Below are positions 24,489 through 32,304 of a stretch of 64,000 bases of DNA, piece by piece. Position 1 is the stretch's first letter; each line of letters opens with the position of its first letter. Below the pieces are notes generated by a model. The model was not told the origin of the DNA. It did no database searches and saw only the letters and a list, made by a program, of their open reading frames with translations. The translations under genes were made by a program, and so were the position numbers. Source of the DNA: Deltaproteobacteria bacterium (GTDB lineage Bacteria; Myxococcota_A; Polyangia; DRWM01; JAAZOP01); NCBI GenBank assembly GCA_016218815.1, contig JACRCX010000103.1, positions 25,468-89,467 on the forward strand. The letters run 5' to 3'.

Positions 24489-26036
24489 ATGGTGGGGATC
24501 GAGATCCGGCAGCAGCTGCGCCTGACCCAGAGCCTGGTGATGACGCCGCAGTTGCAGCTTGCGATCAAGCTGTTGCAGTTGTCGCGGCTGGAGCTGCAGG
24601 AGCACGTGCAGCAGGAGCTGGTCGAGAATCCGTTCCTGGACGAGAACCTGGACGGGAAAGAGGAGTCGTCGGAGCGGGCGGACGGGGGCGAGAAGGGGGA
24701 AGCCACGGCGCCCGCGCCGGAGCCCGGGCTGCTCGCCGCAGCGCAGGAGGGGGACTGGGCGGAGCGGGTGCAGGAGATCCTGCCGGAGACGCGTGGGACC
24801 GAGGTGTCCCAGTCGGCGATGAAGGACGTGGATCTGGATCGGTACCTGGAGAACCAGTCCCGTGGGGAGCCGCCGCCGTTCATCCGGCACGACGCGTCGG
24901 AGGAGCTGCCGCAGGACCACGACACGCGGTACGTGCAGCGGGGGACGTTGTTCGACCACGTGGCGTGGCAGGTACGGCTGTCCGAGTTCACGGCTGCGGA
25001 GGAGACGCTGGCGCTGTCGGTGCTGGGGAACCTGGATCGCGACGGGTACTTCCGAGGCTACTACGACGAGAAGGGGAGTTTCCACGCGGTGCCGTCGCTG
25101 GAGGACCTGGCGGAAGAGGCGGGGCTGGAGTTGGACGAGGCCGAGGAGGTGTTGCGGGAGGTCCAGCACATGGACCCGGTGGGGGTGGCGTCGCGGGACC
25201 TGCGCGAATGTCTGCTGGCGCAAGCGGACGTGCTCAAGCTGGAGCCGACGCTGGTGGAGATCATCGACAAGCACCTGGGGGACATCGAGCGGCGGAACTA
25301 CCCTGCGATTGCCAAGGCGGTGGGGTTGGACCTCGAGGACATCTACGCGGCGACGGAGGTGATCGGGACGCTGGAGCCGCGGCCCGGGCGGGCGTTCGTG
25401 TCCGAGGAGCCGGAGTCGATCGTGCCGGACGTCGAGGTGCAGCGGGCCGCGGACGGTGGCTGGAAGGTGGTCGTGAACGACGACGGGCTGCCGCGGCTGC
25501 GGATCGCGAGGTACTACCGGGACGTCATCCGGCAGGACCCGACGGCGCGCGAGTACGTGCGGGGGAAGGTCCGCAGCGCGCAGTGGCTGATCCGGAGCAT
25601 CAACCAGCGGCAGCAGACGTTGCTGCGGGTGACGGAGCGGATCGTGGAGCGGCAGCACGACTTCTTCGAGCGCGGCTCGGCGGAGCTGAAGCCGATGATC
25701 CTGAAGGACATCGCGGACGACCTGGGGATGCACGAGTCGACCATCGGGCGGGTGACGACGAGCAAGTACGTCCAGACTCCTCACGGGGTGTTCGAGCTGA
25801 AGTATTTCTTCAACTCGCGCATCCGGCGGCTCGACGAGGAGGACATCGCGTCGGAGTCGGTGCGCATCGAGATCAAGCAGATCATCGCCGGGGAAGACGG
25901 GAAGGAGCCTTTCTCGGACCAGCAGATCGTGAAGCTGCTCGCGGACAAGGGCATCGTCATCGCCCGTCGCACGGTCGCGAAGTACCGCGAGAGCATGAAC
26001 ATCCTCAGTTCGTCGCGCCGGAAGAAGTACTTCTGA
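24489..26036 (+). CDS. rpoN: RNA polymerase sigma-54 factor
   Basis: 515 residues, full length for the family. Region I is MVGIEIRQQLRLTQSLVMTP and QLAIKLLQLSRLELQEHVQQ, Gln/Leu-rich as expected; an acidic region II follows. The core-binding domain includes QHMDPVGVASRDLRECLLAQ. The helix-turn-helix is in LKDIADDLGMHESTIGRVTT, and the RpoN box near the C-terminus reads ARRTVAKYRE. It directs polymerase to -24/-12 promoters with bacterial enhancer-binding proteins. The ATG at 24489 is preferred over the TTG at 24486. It heads the nitrogen-PTS cluster; hpf follows after 22 bases. Confidence 0.97.
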   Translation: MVGIEIRQQLRLTQSLVMTPQLQLAIKLLQLSRLELQEHVQQELVENPFLDENLDGKEESSERADGGEKGEATAPAPEPGLLAAAQEGDWAERVQEILPETRGTEVSQSAMKDVDLDRYLENQSRGEPPPFIRHDASEELPQDHDTRYVQRGTLFDHVAWQVRLSEFTAAEETLALSVLGNLDRDGYFRGYYDEKGSFHAVPSLEDLAEEAGLELDEAEEVLREVQHMDPVGVASRDLRECLLAQADVLKLEPTLVEIIDKHLGDIERRNYPAIAKAVGLDLEDIYAATEVIGTLEPRPGRAFVSEEPESIVPDVEVQRAADGGWKVVVNDDGLPRLRIARYYRDVIRQDPTAREYVRGKVRSAQWLIRSINQRQQTLLRVTERIVERQHDFFERGSAELKPMILKDIADDLGMHESTIGRVTTSKYVQTPHGVFELKYFFNSRIRRLDEEDIASESVRIEIKQIIAGEDGKEPFSDQQIVKLLADKGIVIARRTVAKYRESMNILSSSRRKKYF

Positions 26037-26058
26037 CCGGCGAGAGGAGGCGCAACGC

Positions 26059-26337
26059 ATGAAGATTTCGATCACGTTCCGCCACTTGGAACCGACCGAG
26101 GCGCTCAAGCAGTACATCGAGGAGAAAGTCGGGCGAGTGCAGAAATTCCTGCCGGCCCCGGCGGATGCCGCGGTGGTGCTGTCGACGGAGCGCCACTTGC
26201 AGGGTTGCGACGTCACGATTTCCGGCAGCGGCCGGACGTTCAAGAGCAGCGAGTCCTCCGACGACATGTACGCGTCGGTGGACCGTGCCGTGGACCGCAT
26301 CGAGAAGCAGGTGAGGAAGGCCAAGCGGGTGCCCTGA
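26059..26337 (+). CDS. hpf: Ribosome hibernation promoting factor / YfiA family
   Basis: 92 residues, short-form HPF/RaiA. MKISITFRHLEPTEALKQYI opens the beta-alpha-beta fold, EKVGRVQKFL continues helix 1, and SSDDMYASVDRAVDRIEKQV is the conserved second helix. It binds the 30S decoding region and stabilises inactive ribosomes. There is no long C-terminal dimerisation domain. GAGAGGAGG precedes the ATG. Its place between rpoN and ptsN is the standard proteobacterial order. Confidence 0.95.
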   Translation: MKISITFRHLEPTEALKQYIEEKVGRVQKFLPAPADAAVVLSTERHLQGCDVTISGSGRTFKSSESSDDMYASVDRAVDRIEKQVRKAKRVP

Positions 26338-26347
26338 ACACGTTCGC

Positions 26348-26824
26348 ATGAACCTCGCCGATACCCTCGATCCCGCGCGGATCGCGCTCGTCGACCATCC
26401 TGTCGTCGCGCGCGAGGACATTCTGCGCCTGGTCGCCCGCCTGCTCTGCACGCCGGAGCTCGGCCCGGAGCTTGGCGTGGAGGCGGTCTACGAGGCGTTG
26501 CTGCAGCGCGAGCGGGTCGCCTCCACGGCGGTGGGCGACGGGGTCGCGTTCCCGCACGTGAAGCTGGAGGGGCTGGAGGCGGCGCGTACGGCGGTGGTCG
26601 TCCTGCGCGGGGGTGGCGCCGCTCTCGGGGCGCTCGACGGTCGCCCCACCCGGATCGTCGTCGCCTTGATCGTGCCCCCCGATTCGGTCGGCGGGCACCT
26701 GATGCTGCTGGGGGTTCTTTCGCGCAAGCTGCGCGACCCCGTGGTGCGGGCCGGGCTGCTCGAGGCGCCCGATCCCGCCGCGGTGATCGGGCTGATAGGT
26801 GAGCTGCATGTCGTGTCCCCCTGA
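26348..26824 (+). CDS. ptsN: PTS nitrogen-regulatory EIIA component
   Basis: 158 residues of the fructose/mannitol EIIA fold. The phosphorylatable His is His70 in VGDGVAFPHVKLEGLEAART; the core also shows LQRERVASTAVGDG. Family members receive phosphate from HPr and regulate potassium transport, nitrogen and stress responses rather than sugar uptake. It follows hpf after ten bases. The end overlaps the hprK start by 17 bases. Confidence 0.92.
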   Translation: MNLADTLDPARIALVDHPVVAREDILRLVARLLCTPELGPELGVEAVYEALLQRERVASTAVGDGVAFPHVKLEGLEAARTAVVVLRGGGAALGALDGRPTRIVVALIVPPDSVGGHLMLLGVLSRKLRDPVVRAGLLEAPDPAAVIGLIGELHVVSP

Positions 26825-27803
26825 CGAAGCGCCGGCGCCGAGCCGGCCGGTGCCGGTCCGCACGCTCCTGTCGCCGCGCCATGCGCGGCTGCACCTGCGG
26901 ACGCTGACGGGAAGCGCCGGCATCGAGCGCGAGATCCTGCACCCCACGGTCCAGCGTCCCGGGCTGGCGCTGGCGGGCTACGCGAAGCTGGTCACGCCGG
27001 GCCGCATCCAGGTCTTCGGCGGGGCGGAGCACACGTACCTGGACGAGCTGTCCGAGGAGGGCCGGCTGACGGCGGTGCGGCACGTCCTGTCGCGGGGGCC
27101 CGCCTGCATCGTGATCACGCGCGACGGCTCGCTGGCGCCGGCCGTGGTCGATGCCGCGCGCGAGGCCGGGGTGGCGCTGCTGGCGACCGGGCTGCGGAGC
27201 TCGGTGTTCATCGAGGAGCTGCACGAGGTCCTGGCGGAGACGCTGCTGCCGGTGGTCGTGCAGCGGGGCGTGCTGCTCGACGTCCTGGGCGTCGGCTGCC
27301 TGATCACGGGGCCGGGCGGCATCGGCAAGAGCCAGTGCGGGTTGGAGCTGGTGACCCGCGGGCACCGGCTGGTCGCGGACGGCCAGGTCGAGATCCGGCG
27401 CTATCCGCCCGGGGTGCTGGTCGGGGCGCCTCCGGACCTGTACCGCCACACGCTCGATGTGCGCGGGGTGGGCGTGTTCAACATCCACGACCTGTACGGC
27501 GCCTCGGCGGTCCGCGACCGCAAGCGGGTCGAGCTGGTGCTGCGTTTCGAGTCGCCGCCGGCGGCGGGGGGGGAGGGGGACGAGGCGGCGAGTCCGGCGC
27601 AGGAGGTGGAGCGGATCTTCGACGTCGAGGTGCCGCGGCTGCGGCTGTACGCGCGCGTGGGGCGGGTGATGCCGGTGTTGATCGAGGCGATCGCGCGGAA
27701 CGAGCTCTTGAAGCGGCGCGGCGTGGATTCGGCCGTCAAGGTGCGGCGCACCTCGCGCCGGCCGCCGGGGGATTCGGACGCGGGGGGAGGGAGCGACGAG
27801 TGA
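26808..27803 (+). CDS. hprK: HPr kinase/phosphorylase homologue with altered active site
   Basis: 331 residues from ATG 26808. The C-terminal kinase domain holds the P-loop GPGGIGKS (168-175) and the family segments LELVTRGHRLVADGQVEIRR and DVRGVGVFNIHDLYGASAVR. HPrK phosphorylates and dephosphorylates the regulatory Ser of HPr. Compared with the family consensus as I recall it, three usually conserved positions differ: the His of VHG-VL-D is Arg (VQRGVLLDV), the second Asp of HRLVADD is Gly, and the Glu of LEIRGLG is Asp. The enzyme may have changed or weakened activity. It overlaps ptsN by 17 bases and rapZ by four, so translation is coupled. Confidence 0.9.
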   Translation: MSCPPDEAPAPSRPVPVRTLLSPRHARLHLRTLTGSAGIEREILHPTVQRPGLALAGYAKLVTPGRIQVFGGAEHTYLDELSEEGRLTAVRHVLSRGPACIVITRDGSLAPAVVDAAREAGVALLATGLRSSVFIEELHEVLAETLLPVVVQRGVLLDVLGVGCLITGPGGIGKSQCGLELVTRGHRLVADGQVEIRRYPPGVLVGAPPDLYRHTLDVRGVGVFNIHDLYGASAVRDRKRVELVLRFESPPAAGGEGDEAASPAQEVERIFDVEVPRLRLYARVGRVMPVLIEAIARNELLKRRGVDSAVKVRRTSRRPPGDSDAGGGSDE

Positions 27804-28687
27804 GCGGCGCGGGTCCGCTGGACGTGCGGGTCGTCACCGGGCTGTCCGGCTCGGGGAAGTCGACGGCGCTGCGGGTGCTGGAGGACCTGGGGTGGTTCTG
27901 CGTGGACAACCTGCCCACGCTGCTGGTGGCCAACCTGGTGCGCATCTGCGCGGAGCGCGGCGACGTGCGCGGGGTGGCGCTGGGCATCGACGCGCGGGAG
28001 AAGAGCTTCCTGGCGGGCTTTCCGCAGGCGATCGAGGAGCTGCGCGCGGCGGGGCACAAGGTAGAGATCCTGTTCCTGGACGCGCGGGACGAGGCGCTCT
28101 TGCGGCGGTTCAGCTCGACGCGCCGGCCGCATCCGCTGTCGCCGGAGGGCGAGGTGCTGGCGGGAGTGCGCAGCGAGCGGGCGGAGCTGGCGCCGATGCG
28201 GGCGATCGCGGACCGGGTGCTGGACACGTCGGACCTCACGGTGCACGAGCTGCGGCGGCGGATCATCGATCACCTGAACCGGGGCGCCGACCCTTCGCGG
28301 GGGCCCGTCGTGCGGGTGCTGTCCTTCGGGTTCACGTTCGGGGTGCCGATCGACGCGGACGTCGTGCTGGACGCGCGTTTCCTGCCGAACCCCTATTTCA
28401 TCGATGAGCTGCGGGCGCTGCCGGGGACGGACCCGCGGGTGGCGGCGTTCGTCACGGGGGGGGCCGAGGCGACGTGGTTCCTGGACACGGTGGCGGCGAT
28501 GTTCGCGCGCCTCCTGCCGCACTATGTCCGCGACGGGCGGAGCTACCTGACGATCGCCATCGGCTGCACGGGTGGCCGCCACCGCTCGGTGGCCTTGGCC
28601 GAGGCGCTGGCGTTGCGGCTGCCGGTGCAGCCGGTGGAGGTGCGGCACCGCGACGTCGAGCGCGAGGGTGGGGGGGGCGGGGGTTGA
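27800..28687 (+). CDS. rapZ: RNase adapter / nucleotide-binding protein RapZ
   Basis: 295 residues from GTG 27800, overlapping the hprK stop (GTGA). Walker A is VVTGLSGSGKSTALRVLEDL; the Walker B-like region follows (GWFCVDNLP). The C-terminal domain carries RVLSFGFTFGVPIDADVVLD, RFLPNPYF and the signature AIGCTGGRHRSVALAEAL. In enterobacteria RapZ controls glmS small RNAs; in deltaproteobacteria its role is less defined. Its placement between hprK and ptsH is conserved. The Gly-rich C-terminal end runs into the next gene. Confidence 0.95.
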   Translation: MSGAGPLDVRVVTGLSGSGKSTALRVLEDLGWFCVDNLPTLLVANLVRICAERGDVRGVALGIDAREKSFLAGFPQAIEELRAAGHKVEILFLDARDEALLRRFSSTRRPHPLSPEGEVLAGVRSERAELAPMRAIADRVLDTSDLTVHELRRRIIDHLNRGADPSRGPVVRVLSFGFTFGVPIDADVVLDARFLPNPYFIDELRALPGTDPRVAAFVTGGAEATWFLDTVAAMFARLLPHYVRDGRSYLTIAIGCTGGRHRSVALAEALALRLPVQPVEVRHRDVEREGGGGGG

Positions 28688-29013
28688 GCGGGTCGGGTTC
28701 CAGTCGCAAGGAGGGCGGCCGGAGCGGGGCAGCGGCGCCGCGGGCGGAGTCGTCCTGCCTCCTGGAGCACCGGCCGGGGCTGCACGTGCGCGCGGCGTCG
28801 GTCTTCGTGCGCACGGCGCAGCGTTTCCGGGCGGAGGTGCGGGTCGAGGCGGGCGGGGCGACGGCGGACGGCAAGAGCATCATGGAGCTGCTGACGCTCG
28901 CCGCGGTGCGCGGGTCGACGCTGCGAATCGTCACGCAGGGGCCGGACGCGGTGCGAGCGGCGCGGGAGCTGGCGGAGCTGGTGGAGCGCGGGTTCGACGA
29001 GGACATCCCGTGA
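28684..29013 (+). CDS. ptsH: Phosphocarrier protein HPr (NPr-like)
   Basis: About 109 residues if started at the TTG at 28684, which overlaps the rapZ stop as TTGA, the same pattern as its neighbours. The HPr domain begins only near residue 23 (SSCLLEHRPGLHVRAAS), so the N-terminus is about 20 residues longer than usual. The EI-phosphorylated His is His34, followed by the conserved Arg. The regulatory Ser is Ser65 in GKSIMELLTLAA, so the target of HPr kinase is kept. No closer ATG or GTG is available before the domain. Confidence 0.9.
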   Translation: MSGSGSSRKEGGRSGAAAPRAESSCLLEHRPGLHVRAASVFVRTAQRFRAEVRVEAGGATADGKSIMELLTLAAVRGSTLRIVTQGPDAVRAARELAELVERGFDEDIP

Positions 29014-30782
29014 CGGTGCGCCGCACGGGCCGACCGGCCTCGCCCGGCGTGGGGGTCGGTCCGGCCTTCGTGGTGGAGGGGCGCCGGCTGGCGGTCGCGC
29101 GCCGGCCGCTGGCGGACGGCGCGGCGGCGGCGGAGGCGGAGGCGGCGCGGCTGCGGGTGGCGATGGCGCAGGGGCGGGAGCAGGTCGAGCGTGCGCGGGA
29201 CCGGGTACGGGAGCGAACGCATCCGACGGAGCTGCTGCAGGTCATCGAGGGGCACCTGATGCTGCTGCAGGACGAGGCGTTCGAGCGGGCGGTGCTGCAG
29301 ATCGTGCAGGAGGAGCGGGTCAACGCCGAGTGGGCGGTGCGTCGGGTAGCGGAGGAGGTCCGCGAGGCGCTGGCGGCGAGCGGCGACGACCTTTTCCGGG
29401 CGCGGGGCGACGACGTGAGCTTCGTGGCGGAGCGGCTGGTGCGCAACCTGGCGGGGCTGCAGGCGGAGGCGCTGGCCGACCTGCCGCCGGGGGTGGTGAT
29501 CGTGGCGCACGAGCTGTCGCCGGTGGAGATGGGCGTCCTGGCGGGCCGTCACGTTGCGGCGGTGGTGACCGAAGCCGGCTCGCGGGCGTCGCACACGGCG
29601 ATCCTCGCCCGGGCGCTCGGGCTTCCCGCGGTGGTCGGGGTGCAGGACCTGCTGGCGCACGTGGTTTCCGGGGCGACGGTGGCGGTGGACGGGTCGAGCG
29701 GCGAGGTCGTGGTGGAGCCGGAGGCGTCGGAGCTGCCGGCGCTGCGCGAGCGGGCGCGGCGGCTGGGGGACCTGGAGCGCTCGCTGACGGTCGAGCGCGA
29801 CCGGCCGGCGGAGACGCGGGACGGCCGCCGGGTGACCCTGCTGGCGAACCTGGAGTTCCCCTCGGAGGTCGAGACGGCGCTGGGGTGCGGGGCGGAGGGG
29901 GTGGGGCTGTACCGGACGGAGTTCCTGTACGTCGGGCGTTCGCGTCCGCCGTCGGAGGAGGAGCAGGTCCACATCTACTCCCACGTCGCGGGGCTGATGG
30001 CGCCGCGTCCGGTGACGCTGCGCACGTTCGACCTGGGCGGCGACAAGTTCGTGACGCGGCCGGTGGTGGCGGGGGAGTTGAACCCGGCGTTGGGGCTGCG
30101 GGCGCTGCGGCTGGGGCTCTACGAGCGCGACGTGTTCCGCACGCAGCTTCGCGCGATGCTGCGAGCGGGCGCGGCGGGGGAGGTCTCGATCATGTTCCCG
30201 ATGGTCTGCGGGGTGGGGGACTTCCGGCAGGCGCTGGAGGTGGTGCGCGAGGCGGCGGACGACCTGCGGTCGGACGGGATGACGACGGGTCGGGACGTGC
30301 CGATCGGGTGCATGATCGAGGTGCCGTCGGCGGTGGTGGTCGCGGACCTGCTGGCGCGGGACGCCGCGTTCTTCTCGCTCGGGACGAACGACCTGGTGCA
30401 GTACGCGCTGGCGATCGATCGGGCGAACGAGCGGGTGGCGCACCTGTACCAGCCGTTCCATCCGGCGATGCTGCGATTGATCCGGCAGACGGTGGAGGCG
30501 GGGAGGGCGGCGGGGATTCCGGTGGCGATGTGCGGGGCGATGGCGGAGGACCCGCTGGCGTTGCCGCTGCTGGTGGGGCTGGGTCTGGAGCGGCTGTCGA
30601 TCGCGCCGTCCGCGGTGCCGCTGGTCAAGGCGGTGGTGCGGGCGCTGCGGATGGAGGAGGCGCGGCGCCTGGCGCTCGCCGCGCTCGACCTGGACACGGC
30701 CGACGACGTGGCCGCGGCAGCCTCCGGGTTCGCCGCCGGGGCGTTTCCCGAGTTGCTCGACGGGCGAAGCTGCGACTGCTAG
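29010..30782 (+). CDS. ptsI: PTS enzyme I (phosphoenolpyruvate-protein phosphotransferase)
   Basis: 590 residues from GTG 29010 overlapping the ptsH stop. The phosphohistidine is His195 in TEAGSRASHTAILARALGLP. The PEP-binding barrel shows RTFDLGGDKFVTRPVV, GLYRTEFLYV and DAAFFSLGTNDLVQYALAID. The catalytic Cys motif is VAMCGAMAEDPLAL, where most enzymes read CGEMA. It phosphorylates HPr at the expense of PEP. No sugar permease is present, so the chain serves regulation through ptsN. Confidence 0.96.
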   Translation: MTVRRTGRPASPGVGVGPAFVVEGRRLAVARRPLADGAAAAEAEAARLRVAMAQGREQVERARDRVRERTHPTELLQVIEGHLMLLQDEAFERAVLQIVQEERVNAEWAVRRVAEEVREALAASGDDLFRARGDDVSFVAERLVRNLAGLQAEALADLPPGVVIVAHELSPVEMGVLAGRHVAAVVTEAGSRASHTAILARALGLPAVVGVQDLLAHVVSGATVAVDGSSGEVVVEPEASELPALRERARRLGDLERSLTVERDRPAETRDGRRVTLLANLEFPSEVETALGCGAEGVGLYRTEFLYVGRSRPPSEEEQVHIYSHVAGLMAPRPVTLRTFDLGGDKFVTRPVVAGELNPALGLRALRLGLYERDVFRTQLRAMLRAGAAGEVSIMFPMVCGVGDFRQALEVVREAADDLRSDGMTTGRDVPIGCMIEVPSAVVVADLLARDAAFFSLGTNDLVQYALAIDRANERVAHLYQPFHPAMLRLIRQTVEAGRAAGIPVAMCGAMAEDPLALPLLVGLGLERLSIAPSAVPLVKAVVRALRMEEARRLALAALDLDTADDVAAAASGFAAGAFPELLDGRSCDC

Positions 30783-30810
30783 CGCTGGTCGGGCGTGGGG
30801 AGTCCGCGGA

Positions 30811-32082
30811 TCAGCGTGGTGCGGCGGAGTTCTCCGTACCGGCCTGTTCGGCGGTCCAGCCGGCGGCCCGATCGCGGCCCTGTCGTTTGGCCGCATACAG
30901 CCCATTGTCGGCGCGGGCGAGCAGGGTTTCGGGCCGATCCTCCGCCGGCTCGACCTCGGCGACGCCGGCGCTCACCGTGATCGGGATGGATGCCGCGGCC
31001 GCGTCGACGGGACTTTCGCGCACTGCCTGCAGGACCCGCCCGGCGACGGCCAGCGCTTCGGAGAGCCCGGTGCCGGGCAGGACGACCAGGAACTCCTCGC
31101 CGCCGAAGCGGCCGACCACGTCGTAGCGCCGGATGGACCGCGCGATCCGTGCGGCGGTCTCCCGCAGCACTTCGTCGCCCGCCAGGTGGCCGTGGGTATC
31201 ATTGCACTGCTTGAAGTGGTCGAGGTCGAGCAGCAGGATGCTGAGCGGCGCCGGCGTCGGGCCGGAATCGGGCCGGCGCGCGCGACGCGAGAGTTCTTCG
31301 TCGAGGCGCTCGAGGATCCGCCGGCGGTTGAGCAAACCGGTCAGCGGGTCGGTGGCCGCCAGCGCCTCGAGCGCCGCCTGTGCCTGCTTGAGCCGAGTTC
31401 CCGCGCGGCGGACGACGACGAAGGAGGCACCGAAGACGACGAGCAGGATCCCGCCGAGCAGGAGCGCGGACGTCAGCACGCCGCTGCGGATGTCCGCGCG
31501 GTACGGCGTGATGTCCGTGTAGACCTCGAAAGCCCCGATGATCGAGCCGTTCGGGGCGTGGATCGGCAGGTAGGTCTCCACCACATCCACGTCGAATCTC
31601 TGCTCACCGGCCAAGTCGACCATCTCGCCGGTGGTCACGAGGTGCGAGTCGATGGAGCCGGCCAAGGCGCGAGCGAGGCCCCGGTTGCCCCGATCCACCC
31701 GTCCGATCAGCGCGAGGTCCGTGCTGAAGATGATCGTGTCATCGGCGGAATAGACCTTGATCTTGACCACGCCGAACGAGTGGAGGAACGGGCGCAGCCG
31801 CGCGGCGAGGCGGGGGATCGCGACCGGAGCGAGGGCCAATCGCACCGGCGACTCCGGGCCCGCGGCGGGGTTGACCAGGATCGCTCGCTCGGTCTCGAGC
31901 AGGGCATTGGCCGTGCCGATGGCCTCGCGTTCCGCGCTGCGGACGACGTGTCGTTCGTAGACCTGGTAGATCCCGAGGGTCGCCAGGACGAGCACCGCGA
32001 CGGCGGCCAGGGCGCCGACGAGCACCAGCAGCCGAAGCAACTGGCGGGTGCGTCTGCGGACCGGCTGTCGGACGGAGCTCAT
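30811..32082 (-). CDS. Membrane-bound diguanylate cyclase
   Basis: 423 residues from ATG 32082. A transmembrane helix (LLRLLVLVGALAAVAVLVLA) and a second (VLTSALLLGGILLVVFGASF) flank a periplasmic sensor domain of about 170 residues. A cytoplasmic GGDEF domain follows: ATDPLTGLLNRRRILERLDE, LLLDLDHFKQCNDTHGHLAG, and GRFGGEEFLVVLPG. GGEEF is a catalytically competent form. RRYD lies five residues before it, a proper RxxD inhibitory site, so the enzyme should make c-di-GMP and be product-inhibited. It is divergent from the transporter at 32305. The ligand is unknown. Confidence 0.93.
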   Translation of the reverse strand: MSSVRQPVRRRTRQLLRLLVLVGALAAVAVLVLATLGIYQVYERHVVRSAEREAIGTANALLETERAILVNPAAGPESPVRLALAPVAIPRLAARLRPFLHSFGVVKIKVYSADDTIIFSTDLALIGRVDRGNRGLARALAGSIDSHLVTTGEMVDLAGEQRFDVDVVETYLPIHAPNGSIIGAFEVYTDITPYRADIRSGVLTSALLLGGILLVVFGASFVVVRRAGTRLKQAQAALEALAATDPLTGLLNRRRILERLDEELSRRARRPDSGPTPAPLSILLLDLDHFKQCNDTHGHLAGDEVLRETAARIARSIRRYDVVGRFGGEEFLVVLPGTGLSEALAVAGRVLQAVRESPVDAAAASIPITVSAGVAEVEPAEDRPETLLARADNGLYAAKRQGRDRAAGWTAEQAGTENSAAPR

Positions 32083-32304
32083 GTTCCCCGGCACCCCGGC
32101 GTGGTCGCCGTCCGGACGCGATCCGTCCGGCAAGCCGGCGGCCGGGCACAAGATACGCACGGCGGCGGGTGTCGTCGGTCGCGGCAGGCAGGGGGGTTGG
32201 TACCGGGGGTCGCGAGCGGTCGAGCGGGCGGGCGGTCGGGCCCGGGTCCGGGGGTGGACCGGGGCCTGGGGGGGGGTGCTTGACCGCGGGGCGGTGGCGG
32301 GCTA

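Noticed and set aside
24000..27488. 1,162-residue minus-strand frame over rpoN-hpf-ptsN-hprK
   Set aside because: Shadow frame; all well-known genes lie on the plus strand.
29330..31126. 598-residue plus-strand frame overlapping ptsI
   Set aside because: Gly/Ala/Arg-rich out-of-frame reading of ptsI.
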